7,284 nt of DNA from JBBDIX01 sp050486225 (GTDB taxonomy: Bacteria; Actinomycetota; Nitriliruptoria; Nitriliruptorales; Nitriliruptoraceae): NCBI GenBank assembly GCA_050486225.1, contig JBJHCV010000024.1:1-7284 (forward strand). Reading direction: 5' to 3'. Shown here piece by piece: positions 1-6,048 of this stretch (position 1 is the first letter of the stretch; every line of letters starts with the position of its first letter). A program made the position numbers and the translations under genes. The notes below the pieces were generated by a model. The model was not told where the DNA came from, searched no databases, and worked only from the letters and a program-made list of their open reading frames with translations.

Positions 1-2
1 CC

Positions 3-77
3 GAGGCCCTGGACTATCGCTTGTTCACGCTGCCGTCGCCTTACCGCGTCGTCATCGACCTGCCGCAGCTCGAGTGG
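3..77 (+). pseudogene. AMIN-domain-like fragment of an N-acetylmuramoyl-L-alanine amidase (partial)
   Basis: Read from base 3 in the plus direction, the sequence encodes DYRLFTLPSPYRVVIDLP followed by QLEW. This matches the core pattern of the AMIN domain (YRVFTL..PYRVVIDLP), which targets AmiC-type peptidoglycan amidases to the periplasmic cell wall, mainly in Gram-negative bacteria. The resemblance stops at about residue W (base 77), and what follows in this frame is Ser/Arg/Gly-rich with no domain character. From about base 70 the opposite strand instead encodes alanine dehydrogenase. The fragment may continue to the left of the window. It is the only piece here with a Gram-negative flavour and sits on the window edge, so it may come from a chimeric join. 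The family call rests on about 20 residues and is moderate. Confidence 0.5.
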
Positions 78-166
78 CCGGCGGCCGTCAATTCCTCGGC
101 GCCGACCGGCAGCAGGCCGACGCGATATTCATCCTCCTTGATCTCTCGGGGGACCCCGATGATCAT
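41..166 (-). pseudogene. ald: Alanine dehydrogenase, N-terminal fragment, truncated by a join at ~70-78
   Basis: From an ATG at 166 the minus strand encodes MIIGVPREIKEDEYRVGLLP and continues to EELTAAGHS at residues 24-32. This is the hallmark start of alanine dehydrogenase (NAD-dependent L-alanine to pyruvate plus ammonia), including the early E8-x-K10 and YRV segments of the N-terminal domain. A GGAG ribosome site (174-177) lies 7 bases upstream, supporting the start. After residue 32 the family pattern (normally GH.VLVE) is lost, and the frame reaches TAA at 41-43, giving a 41-residue ORF against about 370 in intact enzymes. The loss coincides with the plus-strand AMIN-like fragment, so either the gene is disrupted or the sequence is chimeric. 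In an intact genome it would lie downstream of and parallel to the M24 gene, 270 bases away. Confidence 0.75.
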
Positions 167-388
167 GGTGCGGCTCCGTAGGGGAGGCGGGCGGTGGGAC
201 GACCCCCGATTCGAACAGGGCGCAGGGAAGGACGAAAGCCGAGCCGGGATCGGAGGCCCCGGCCGGTCGCACTCGGGAGGACTCGCCCCGGCGGGGGGGT
301 CACGGGGCGGGGGCGGCCCGCGTTTCCTTGGGACGGGGCCCGGGGGGTTGGGGGTCGCCGTCCTGTTGGGTGCGTCCGGGGCGCGCCT
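167..388. other. Non-coding G-run-rich spacer
   Basis: About 220 bases separate the terminator hairpin of the M24 gene from the alanine dehydrogenase start. ORFs cross it, but their products are Arg/Gly/Pro-rich and show no domain, so I call no gene. It holds dense G-runs on the plus strand (293-313 and 330-354) and the alanine dehydrogenase ribosome site (174-177). No convincing -35/-10 pair was found on the minus strand. Confidence 0.6.
293..354 (+). other. Two potential G-quadruplex motifs
   Basis: The plus strand carries G-runs of 7, 4 and 5 at 293-299, 304-307 and 309-313. It then carries runs of 3, 4, 6 and 5 at 330-332, 335-338, 342-347 and 350-354, separated by loops of 2-3 bases. 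The second set fits the standard G3+N1-7 quadruplex rule exactly; the first fits if the run of seven is split. The G-rich strand is the template strand for minus-strand transcription. Folding in vivo is inference, and such motifs also arise by chance in very GC-rich spacers. Confidence 0.5.
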
Positions 389-427
389 GGCCGTCCCCCG
401 GGCGCCGCGTCGCCCGGGGTAACGGCC
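389..427 (-). terminator. Two-tier GC hairpin after the M24 gene
   Basis: The inner stem CCCCGGGCG/CGCCCGGGG (396-404 with 411-419) is perfect over 9 bp with a 6-base loop. An outer stem GGCCGT/ACGGCC (389-394 with 422-427) adds 6 bp, separated by a 1/2-base internal loop. It starts 9 bases beyond the stop codon of the M24 gene. No U-tract follows on the minus strand, so it would be a U-less terminator of the kind common in actinobacteria, or an mRNA-end-protecting stem. Confidence 0.65.
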
Positions 428-436
428 CGACGTCGA

Positions 437-1618
437 TCAGTCGAGGACGTAGAGCCCGCGCGGAATCGAGTGCAGCGACTGGGCGCCGTCGTCGGTGACC
501 ACGACCAGCTCGCCCGTCTGCACGCCCGATCGCTCGTCGGGGGTGATGACGTTGGGCTGCACGACCACGGTCATGCCCTTCTCCAGGACGACGTCGGGCA
601 CCGGGTCGTGGGGGCGTCCCACGACGGGCGGCAGGTAGCCACCGCCATAGCCGTGGACGAGGTCGTCGCACAGTTCCAGCCCGGCGTCGGCGAGCAGTGG
701 CGCCGCCGCGTCGCGCAGGGCCGTCGCGTGGACTCCGGGCCGGATCGCCCCGAGCACCGCGTCCAGCACCGCCTCGGCCACGTCGTGCAGCCGCCGGTAG
801 TCGTCGGTCGGCGGGGTGCCCACCGTCATGGTGCGCAGGACCTGACCGGCGTAGCCGCGCCACGCGGCGGACAGCTCGGCGACCACCACACTGCCGTGCT
901 CCACGGTGACACCCGTCGCGAGCTGCGTGGGGACACACCGTGCCGGGTTGGCCATGTCGGTGATGCCGAGGTAGTGGATGTGCAGGGAACCGCCGTGACG
1001 CATGTACGACGCCTGCATCGCGAGCTGCAGGTCGAAGTCGGTGACGCCGGGCTCGAGCGTCTCCACGAGTGCGGCCATCGCCGCGTCGCTCAGACGCGCA
1101 CCATGGCGCAGGTGCTCGATCTCCTGGTCGGACTTGATCATCCGCAGGGCCTCGTAGGGACCGTTCAGGTCGTGGGTCTCCCCGGCGACCTCGGCGATCG
1201 CGTCACGGACCTGGTAGGGCACGTCACCGATGAGCCCGACGCGTCCCTTCGCGCCTCCCGTGCGCGTGCGCAGCTCCTCGACCACGGTCTCGATGGTGTC
1301 GGGTCCACCCCAGCGCACGTCGCAGTCGCGGGCACGTTCCGTCGCCTGCGGGACGTGGTTGTGGTACTGGATGAACAGCGTGTCCTGCCCGTCGGGCTCG
1401 ACGAAAAGCACGGCCTCCCGGCTCACGGGCCACCGGGTCAACCACGGCACCGCGGGCCCACTTCGGTTGGCGCCGTAGACGATGACGCGGTCGCAACCGG
1501 CGTCGGCGGCGAGTGACCGCACCGTCTCGTGTCGCTGGCGCATCTCCTCGTCGGAGAACGCCGGTGGTGGCGGCGCGATGTCGAGCGCTGCAGTCGTCCA
1601 GTCCTGTCCCGTGGCCAT
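437..1618 (-). CDS. M24-fold (creatinase/Xaa-Pro peptidase-like) protein lacking most metal ligands
   Basis: This 393-residue protein has the creatinase/aminopeptidase P two-domain plan: an N-terminal creatinase-like domain at about 24-155 and a pita-bread fold at about 165-385. The usual M24 dimetal site is D, D, H, E, E. By motif alignment these positions here are E248 (AELSAAWRGY), Q259 (GYAGQVLRT), H322 (VHGYGGGY), Q354 (VVVQPN) and G369 (GVQTGELVVVT). The second histidine of the HGxG..HE motif is L329. Only the H322 position is unchanged. Creatinase shows that this fold can hydrolyse without metal, so a metal-independent amidino- or amidohydrolase is possible; a non-catalytic role is the alternative. 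The ATG start has AGGGAG 7 bases upstream. It lies 120 bases downstream of the flavin reductase-like gene and may be co-transcribed with it or use its own weak promoter. No signal peptide is visible, so it is probably cytoplasmic. The fold is confident; the activity is unknown. Confidence 0.88.
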   Translation of the reverse strand: MATGQDWTTAALDIAPPPPAFSDEEMRQRHETVRSLAADAGCDRVIVYGANRSGPAVPWLTRWPVSREAVLFVEPDGQDTLFIQYHNHVPQATERARDCDVRWGGPDTIETVVEELRTRTGGAKGRVGLIGDVPYQVRDAIAEVAGETHDLNGPYEALRMIKSDQEIEHLRHGARLSDAAMAALVETLEPGVTDFDLQLAMQASYMRHGGSLHIHYLGITDMANPARCVPTQLATGVTVEHGSVVVAELSAAWRGYAGQVLRTMTVGTPPTDDYRRLHDVAEAVLDAVLGAIRPGVHATALRDAAAPLLADAGLELCDDLVHGYGGGYLPPVVGRPHDPVPDVVLEKGMTVVVQPNVITPDERSGVQTGELVVVTDDGAQSLHSIPRGLYVLD

Positions 1619-1625
1619 GACGCGT

Positions 1626-1631
1626 CTCCCT
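1626..1631 (-). promoter_or_regulatory. Ribosome binding site of the M24-fold gene
   Basis: AGGGAG on the minus strand ends 7 bases before the ATG at 1618, which fixes this start. Confidence 0.7.
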
Positions 1632-1667
1632 GGTTCGATCCGGGGTCACCCGGCGGCATCCGTGTCG

Positions 1668-1698
1668 ATGCTAGGCGCTGGACGGCACCCCCCGGCAA
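1668..1698 (-). promoter_or_regulatory. Weak candidate promoter for the M24-fold gene
   Basis: On the minus strand TAGCAT (1668-1673) resembles a -10 box, with TTGCCG 19 bases upstream as a poor -35. This would give a leader of about 40 bases before the ATG at 1618. It lies in the 120-base gap after the flavin reductase-like gene. The long spacer and poor -35 make this tentative, and read-through from the upstream gene is equally plausible. Confidence 0.22.
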
Positions 1699-1738
1699 CC
1701 GGGCACGGCCTGCGCCGGTGACGCGGCACTGCGGGGTG

Positions 1739-2470
1739 TCACCAGGGCTCACGCCCGGCGATGCGTTGCGGCCCGGGCAGGTCACGGATCTCCTCCCAGG
1801 GCCGACGGGGGATGCGATGGTGGTCAGCCAACCGCGCGAACCCGGAGCCGCCGAGCCGCACGATCGGGTCGAGCAGGCGCGGGTCGATCCGTCCGTCCAC
1901 CCACACGCGGGGCTCGACGTGCACGTGCACGATCCTGGCGATGACCACGTGGGCACGTTCCTCGAGTTCGATCTCGTGGGTCACTCGACACTCGAGATGT
2001 GCGGGGGCACCGGCCACCCGCGGCGCGTCGACGGCCACGGCCCGTTCGCTCGGGATCCCGAAGAAGTCGAACTCGTCCACGTCGGGCGGCAGGTCCGCGG
2101 CGGTGGCCACCATCAGTTCCGCCAGGTCACTCGAGACGATGTTGAACACGAACTCGCCCGACTCGCGCACGTTGCGCAGCGAGTCCTTCACGCCGATCGA
2201 GCCGAAGAAGGCGTACGGCGGGTTGCCCGACACCAGGTTGAAGTACGAGTGGGGGGCGACGTTTCGAACCCCGTCCGGGCTGACCGACGACACCCACCCG
2301 ACGGGACGCGGGATGACCAGTCCCGTGAGCAGGTGGTAGACGGCGCGCCCCTCCCAGTCACCAGGATCGAGTTCGAGCGGTTCGTCGAGGGTCGAGGGGG
2401 GACCCGACGGCGCAGGATCCCGCGGGCCATCGGCCGGGAAGGACGAAGTCGCCTGGTCGTCGGACGTCAC
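1739..2470 (-). CDS. Flavin reductase-like FMN-binding split-barrel protein
   Basis: This 243-residue protein belongs to the flavin reductase-like (DIM6/NTAB, flavoredoxin) family. The diagnostic block is at 53-85: IPRPVGWVSSVSPDGVRN, then APHSYFN and VSGNPP, which in this family forms the FMN pocket. It is followed by KDSLRN (95-100) and GEFVFNIV (105-112). Residues 1-35 are a Pro/Ser/Asp-rich tail of low complexity. Family members reduce flavin with NAD(P)H to supply FMNH2 to a monooxygenase, or act as small flavoproteins with bound FMN. No monooxygenase is visible here, so the partner is unknown. The GTG start is supported by GAGGAG 5 bases upstream. The gene starts just after a strong hairpin, so it is probably transcribed apart from the upstream operon or by partial read-through. 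No clear promoter was found in the short gap. Confidence 0.85.
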   Translation of the reverse strand: MTSDDQATSSFPADGPRDPAPSGPPSTLDEPLELDPGDWEGRAVYHLLTGLVIPRPVGWVSSVSPDGVRNVAPHSYFNLVSGNPPYAFFGSIGVKDSLRNVRESGEFVFNIVSSDLAELMVATAADLPPDVDEFDFFGIPSERAVAVDAPRVAGAPAHLECRVTHEIELEERAHVVIARIVHVHVEPRVWVDGRIDPRLLDPIVRLGGSGFARLADHHRIPRRPWEEIRDLPGPQRIAGREPW

Positions 2471-2475
2471 GGGTG

Positions 2476-2481
2476 CTCCTC
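2476..2481 (-). promoter_or_regulatory. Ribosome binding site deciding the GTG start of the flavin reductase-like gene
   Basis: GAGGAG on the minus strand lies 5 bases upstream of the GTG at 2470. No nearby ATG has a comparable site. Confidence 0.7.
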
Positions 2482-2507
2482 GCGTCAGGATCTGGGACCT
2501 CCACGAC

Positions 2508-2554
2508 GACTCGGGGTGTCCGACGAGCCACTCGGCCGTCGGACACCCCGAGTC
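2508..2554 (-). terminator. Perfect 18-bp inverted repeat; probable operon terminator
   Basis: GACTCGGGGTGTCCGAC (2508-2524) is the exact reverse complement of 2538-2554. A further G-C pair (2525/2537) closes the stem at 18 bp around an 11-base loop. It begins 20 bases after the stop codon of the beta-hydroxyacid dehydrogenase gene and ends about 37 bases before the flavin reductase-like start. Neither side has a T-tract, so it would be a U-less terminator. A long symmetrical repeat in a promoter-sized gap could also be an operator. Confidence 0.7.
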
Positions 2555-2574
2555 TGCGGTGGGTGGATGGGCGC

Positions 2575-3543
2575 CTACGGGCGACGCCGGGTCGACAGGT
2601 CGTCGATCGGGTCGAGCCCGTCGGTGACGTCGTCGCGGTTCTCGGACTCCAGCTGGATCCCGGAGCCCCGGGCCGCCATCTCGAACAGGCGCGAGAAGTC
2701 CTCGTCGCCGAGCCCGTTGCCGATCATGTCGACGACCATCTGGTGGACCTGTGCCGACGACGGCAGCGGCACGTCGAGTTCGCGTGCGGCCTCGAGGCCG
2801 AGTTCGAAGTCCTTGCGAAGCAGGTGACCGGTGAACGTCGGCGTGTAGTCGAGGTTCACGATCCCCGGGGTCTTGTACTGGCTGAACACCGACCCCATGA
2901 CGCTGCCGTTGATGAACTCGAGGTAGTCGTACCGGGAGATGCCGGCCTTCTCCGCGAGCATGGTGGTCTCGGCGAGGATCTGTGTGACGACGCCGAGGAT
3001 CAGGTTGTGGCAGATCTTGACGAGCCGCGCCCGCTCACCCTCACCGACGTAGGTGACGGTCTTGCCGAACAGTTCGAGGTAGGGACGCGCGAGTTCGAAC
3101 GACTCCCGCGGACCACTGACCACGACCCCGAGTCGGCCCGACTTGATCACCTTCGGGCTGCCGCTCACCGGGGCGGCGAGCAGTTCGCACCCCACCTTCG
3201 CGGCCTCGGTGCGCACGTGCTCGGAGGCCGGCATGGAGATCGTCGACGAGTCGACGACGAGCGACGGGATGGAACCCTCGACGCTCAGCAGGCCGTCGTC
3301 ACCGAGGATGACCTCCTTGAACACGTCCGACGACGACACGATCGTGAAGACGATGTCGCAGTCGGCGAGTTCGCTGGGGCGGTCCACGACGGTCGCGCCG
3401 AGCGACGCGAGCGGTTCGGCCTTGTCGCGAGTGCGGTTCCAGACCTTCAGGTCGTGACCCGAGTTGAGCAGCCGGATCGCGAGTTCGAATCCCATGCGCC
3501 CGGTACCCAGCCAGCCGATCTTCTTGCCGTTGTCGGTGCTCAC
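2575..3543 (-). CDS. NAD(P)-dependent beta-hydroxyacid dehydrogenase (3-hydroxyisobutyrate dehydrogenase family)
   Basis: This 322-residue protein (about 295 is usual) oxidises a 3-hydroxyacid to its semialdehyde, or the reverse. Its Rossmann N-terminus has the GWLGTGRMG loop (10-18). DSSTIS (98-103) and APVSGSP (124-130) form the substrate-binding segments. K176 is the catalytic lysine of RLVKICHN, with N180 at the conserved +4 position, and K244-D245 is the conserved KD pair of the C-terminal helical domain. VWNRT (34-38) at the end of the second strand replaces the acidic residue typical of NAD users, suggesting NADP preference (inference). The last 25 residues form a charged tail beyond the usual fold. 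Candidate substrates within the family include 3-hydroxyisobutyrate, tartronate semialdehyde, succinic semialdehyde and sulfo-analogues; the sequence does not decide. The GTG start has TGGAG 8 bases upstream. It is last in the operon, 73 bases after the aldehyde dehydrogenase gene. Confidence 0.88.
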   Translation of the reverse strand: MSTDNGKKIGWLGTGRMGFELAIRLLNSGHDLKVWNRTRDKAEPLASLGATVVDRPSELADCDIVFTIVSSSDVFKEVILGDDGLLSVEGSIPSLVVDSSTISMPASEHVRTEAAKVGCELLAAPVSGSPKVIKSGRLGVVVSGPRESFELARPYLELFGKTVTYVGEGERARLVKICHNLILGVVTQILAETTMLAEKAGISRYDYLEFINGSVMGSVFSQYKTPGIVNLDYTPTFTGHLLRKDFELGLEAARELDVPLPSSAQVHQMVVDMIGNGLGDEDFSRLFEMAARGSGIQLESENRDDVTDGLDPIDDLSTRRRP

Positions 3544-3582
3544 CAGTCAGTCTCCAGATCCTGTGTCAACGAGTTGCGGCGT

Positions 3583-3610
3583 GGTCGGGCCGGGCGCTCG
3601 TGGCCCGACC
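3583..3610 (-). terminator. 9-bp GC hairpin between the aldehyde dehydrogenase and beta-hydroxyacid dehydrogenase genes
   Basis: GGTCGGGCC (3583-3591) pairs perfectly with GGCCCGACC (3602-3610) around a 10-base loop. It begins 6 bases past the aldehyde dehydrogenase stop and lies about 40 bases before the next start codon. It has no U-tract. It may reduce expression of the last gene or protect the 3' end of the upstream message; full termination is not shown. Confidence 0.4.
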
Positions 3611-3616
3611 CGGTGG

Positions 3617-5071
3617 TCACCACGACGCGGCGATGTACTTGGTCTCCACGAACTCGAGCAGGCCCTCGTGGGAACCCTCACGGCCGAGTCCACTCTGCTT
3701 CATGCCGCCGAACGGCGCAGCCGGGTCGGACACGAACCCGCGGTTGATGCCCACGACGCCGGCCTCGATCTGCTCCGCGACCCGCAGCGCACGACCGAGG
3801 TCACCGCTGAAGACGTAGGAGGCGAGACCGAACTCGGTGTCGTTGGCCATCGCGATGCCCTGCTCCTCGGACTCGAACGGCACGACGGGCGCGACGGGGC
3901 CGAAGATCTCGTGCGACAGCAGCCCATCGCCCGGCGAGACGTCGGCCAGGACGGTCGGCTCGTAGAAGTACCCGGGACGCTCGGGTGCATTGCCGCCGGT
4001 GAGGACCTTCGCGCCGCCTCCGACAGAGGTCTCGACCAGTCCGGCGATCTCCTCCTGTGCGGCGGCGTTGATCACCGGGCCGACGTCGTTGGAACGGTCG
4101 AGGCCAGGCCCCAGCTTCAGGGCGCCCATGCGTTCGGCCAGCCGACGGGAGAACTCGTCGGCGACCGACGCGTGGACCAGGAAGCGGTTGGCCGCGATGC
4201 ACGACTCACCGCCGTTGCGCATCTTGGCGACCATGGCGCCTTCGACGGCGACGTCCATGTCCGCGTCCTCGAGGACGAGGAACGGCGCGTTGCCCCCGAG
4301 CTCCATCGAGCAGTTGAGCACCTGCTGGGCCGCGAGCTCGAGCAGGATCCGACCCACCTCGGTCGATCCCGTGAACGAGACCTTGCGGGTGCGTGGGTCG
4401 GTCAGCAGTGCGGGGGTCGTCGGACCGGAGCCACGCGACGGCAGCACGTTCACGACGCCGTCCGGCACGCCGGCCTCGACCATCAGCTGGGCGACGAGCA
4501 GCGACGTGAGCGGGGTGTCCGAGGCCGGCTTGAGCACGACCGTGCAGCCGGCGGCGAGCGCCGGGCCGATCTTGCGGGTCGCCATCGCCGCGGGGAAGTT
4601 CCACGGGGTGATGAGCACCGACAGCCCCACCGGCTGGTGCATCGTGAGGATCTTCTTGTCCCCGCCGGGCGCGGTCGACAGGCCGCCGCCCATGCGCACG
4701 GCCTCCTCCGCGAACCACCGGTAGAACTCGGCGCCGTAGGTCACCTCACCCACGGCGTCGTTCCAGCTCTTGCCGGACTCGAGCACGATCAGCTCCGCGA
4801 TCTCCTCGCGACGCTCGATCATGAGCTCGAAGCTGCGACGGAGGACCTCACCACGCTCGCGCGGCGGGGTGTTGCGCCACTGTTCGGCGGCGGCGTCGGC
4901 CGCGCTCAGCGCGTCCTTCGCGTCCTGTTCGGTACCGCACGCGACCGCGGCGATGACCTCGCCTGTCGAGGGATCGGTGACCTTGATCTCGTTGCCGTCA
5001 CTGGCATCGCGCCATTCACCACCGATGAACAGCTGGGTGGGAACGCGGTCGAGGATTCCTGTCTGACTCAT
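3617..5071 (-). CDS. GabD-type semialdehyde dehydrogenase (ALDH superfamily)
   Basis: This 484-residue protein has the standard length for NAD(P)-dependent aldehyde dehydrogenases and most resembles succinate-semialdehyde dehydrogenase (GabD). It oxidises an aldehyde acid to the corresponding dicarboxylate-type acid. Visible landmarks are TPWNFPAAM with oxyanion-hole N158, the cofactor-binding KPAS at K181, FTGSTEVG (233-240), MELGGNAPF with general base E257, ESCIAANR with catalytic C291, EIFGP at E388, and the C-terminal APFGGMKQSGLGREGS (452-467). Typical GabD has a second cysteine two residues after the catalytic one, used as a redox switch in the human enzyme; here it is A293. The loop usually GVNEG or GINTG reads GINRG, with R444. 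Both changes could alter regulation or substrate, so semialdehydes other than succinic are possible. Its ATG overlaps the E1 beta stop (ATGA), with AAGGTGG upstream, so it is translationally coupled to E1. An earlier in-frame start at 5248 would run back into E1 beta and lacks family sequence. Confidence 0.92.
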   Translation of the reverse strand: MSQTGILDRVPTQLFIGGEWRDASDGNEIKVTDPSTGEVIAAVACGTEQDAKDALSAADAAAEQWRNTPPRERGEVLRRSFELMIERREEIAELIVLESGKSWNDAVGEVTYGAEFYRWFAEEAVRMGGGLSTAPGGDKKILTMHQPVGLSVLITPWNFPAAMATRKIGPALAAGCTVVLKPASDTPLTSLLVAQLMVEAGVPDGVVNVLPSRGSGPTTPALLTDPRTRKVSFTGSTEVGRILLELAAQQVLNCSMELGGNAPFLVLEDADMDVAVEGAMVAKMRNGGESCIAANRFLVHASVADEFSRRLAERMGALKLGPGLDRSNDVGPVINAAAQEEIAGLVETSVGGGAKVLTGGNAPERPGYFYEPTVLADVSPGDGLLSHEIFGPVAPVVPFESEEQGIAMANDTEFGLASYVFSGDLGRALRVAEQIEAGVVGINRGFVSDPAAPFGGMKQSGLGREGSHEGLLEFVETKYIAASW

Positions 5072-6048
5072 CCAACCACCTTTGCGACGGTTTCCGTGAT
5101 GCGAGCGACCGACGGGAGGACCTCGTCCTCGAGAGCATCGGAGCTCGGCAGGGGAATGTGGGGGGTCGTGATCCGGGTCACGGGCGCGTCGAGGTCCCAG
5201 AAGGACTCCTCGGCGACGATCGACACCAGTTCGGCACCCCACCCACACAGACGCGGGTTCTCCTCGACGGTCACGAACCGGGTGGTGCGTGACGCCGACT
5301 CGAGCAGGGTGCGCGTGTCGAGTGGCACGAGGCTGCGCACGTCGATGACCTCGGCGTCGATGCCGTACTCGTCGGCCAGCCGATCGGCCGCGTCGAGCGC
5401 GCGCGGAACCATGGCCGCGAGCGCAGCAATCGTGACGTCGTTGCCCTTGCGGACGATCTTCGCCTTGCCGAGCTCGTCGACGATCTCCCCGTCGGGCACC
5501 TCACCCTTGACGGGGTAGAGAGACTTCTGCTCGAAGAACATGACGGGGTCGTCGTCACGGATCGCGGCCGCGAGCAGCCCGACGACGTCCTCCGCGGTCG
5601 AGGGCGCGACGACCTTCAGACCCGGGATCATCATCGCCCAGTTCTCGACGGCCTGCGAGTGCTGGGCCCCGAAGCGCAGACCGCCACCGTTGGCGGTGCG
5701 GATGACCAGCGGGAAGCTGACCTGCCCCGCGGTCATGTAGCGCGACTTCGCGATCTCCACGGCGACGATGTCCCAGCAGGTCGCGAGGAAGTCCGAGAAC
5801 ATGATCTCGGCGATCGGACGCATCCCGGTCATCGCGGCACCCATGGCCGCGCCGATGATGGCCTCCTCGGAGATCGGGGTGTCGCGGACACGGACCGGCC
5901 CGAACTCGTCGAGCAGACCCTTCGTCGCCTTGAACACCCCACCAGCGGCGGCGATGTCCTCACCGAGGAACACCACCGACTCGTCGCGGCGCATCTCCTG
6001 CGCGATCGCCCGTGCGACCGCGTCCCGGTACGTGATCAGTTCCGCCAC
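5068..6048 (-). CDS. 2-oxoacid dehydrogenase E1 component, beta subunit (thiamine diphosphate-dependent)
   Basis: With alpha, this 326-residue subunit should form the alpha2beta2 E1 that decarboxylates a 2-oxoacid on thiamine diphosphate. The family range of about 325-340 fits. Visible marks are FLGEDI (28-32), DTPISEE (56-62) with the glutamate E61 that contacts the cofactor pyrimidine, GAQHSQ (127-132) with conserved H130, and DVRSLVPLD (236-244) of the C-terminal transketolase domain. The chosen GTG at 6048 has GGAGG 6 bases upstream and gives MAELITYRDA, the usual family start. An ATG seven codons earlier (6069) contains that ribosome site within its own coding sequence and is less likely. 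The gene overlaps the end of E1 alpha by 13 bases and the next gene by 4, so stoichiometric expression is likely. Pyruvate, acetoin and branched-chain 2-oxoacids are all possible substrates. Confidence 0.92.
   Translation of the reverse strand: MAELITYRDAVARAIAQEMRRDESVVFLGEDIAAAGGVFKATKGLLDEFGPVRVRDTPISEEAIIGAAMGAAMTGMRPIAEIMFSDFLATCWDIVAVEIAKSRYMTAGQVSFPLVIRTANGGGLRFGAQHSQAVENWAMMIPGLKVVAPSTAEDVVGLLAAAIRDDDPVMFFEQKSLYPVKGEVPDGEIVDELGKAKIVRKGNDVTIAALAAMVPRALDAADRLADEYGIDAEVIDVRSLVPLDTRTLLESASRTTRFVTVEENPRLCGWGAELVSIVAEESFWDLDAPVTRITTPHIPLPSSDALEDEVLPSVARITETVAKVVG

Noticed and set aside
204..220. tRNA T-arm-like sequence on the minus strand (CCCTG TTCGAAT CGGGG)
   Set aside because: The 5-bp stem and TTCGAAT loop fit a T-arm, but no matching acceptor strand, D-arm or anticodon arm lies upstream and no CCA-compatible end follows.
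194..1516. Long plus-strand open frame opposite the M24 gene
   Set aside because: It is an Arg/Val/Gly/His-rich antisense shadow of a well-supported minus-strand gene, with no domain pattern. Such frames are common in GC-rich DNA.
1691..1703. CCCGG-CAA-CCGGG hairpin downstream of the flavin reductase-like gene
   Set aside because: Only 5 bp with a 3-base loop and no U-tract, 36 bases past the stop. Such stems are expected by chance in this base composition.
2473..3747. Plus-strand open frame opposite the beta-hydroxyacid dehydrogenase
   Set aside because: Antisense shadow: it crosses the hairpin at 2508-2554 and the gene boundaries and shows no family features.
3464..5518. 684-codon plus-strand open frame opposite the aldehyde dehydrogenase and E1 beta
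   Set aside because: The product has no recognisable motifs and biased composition, and it spans two genes with clear catalytic motifs on the other strand.
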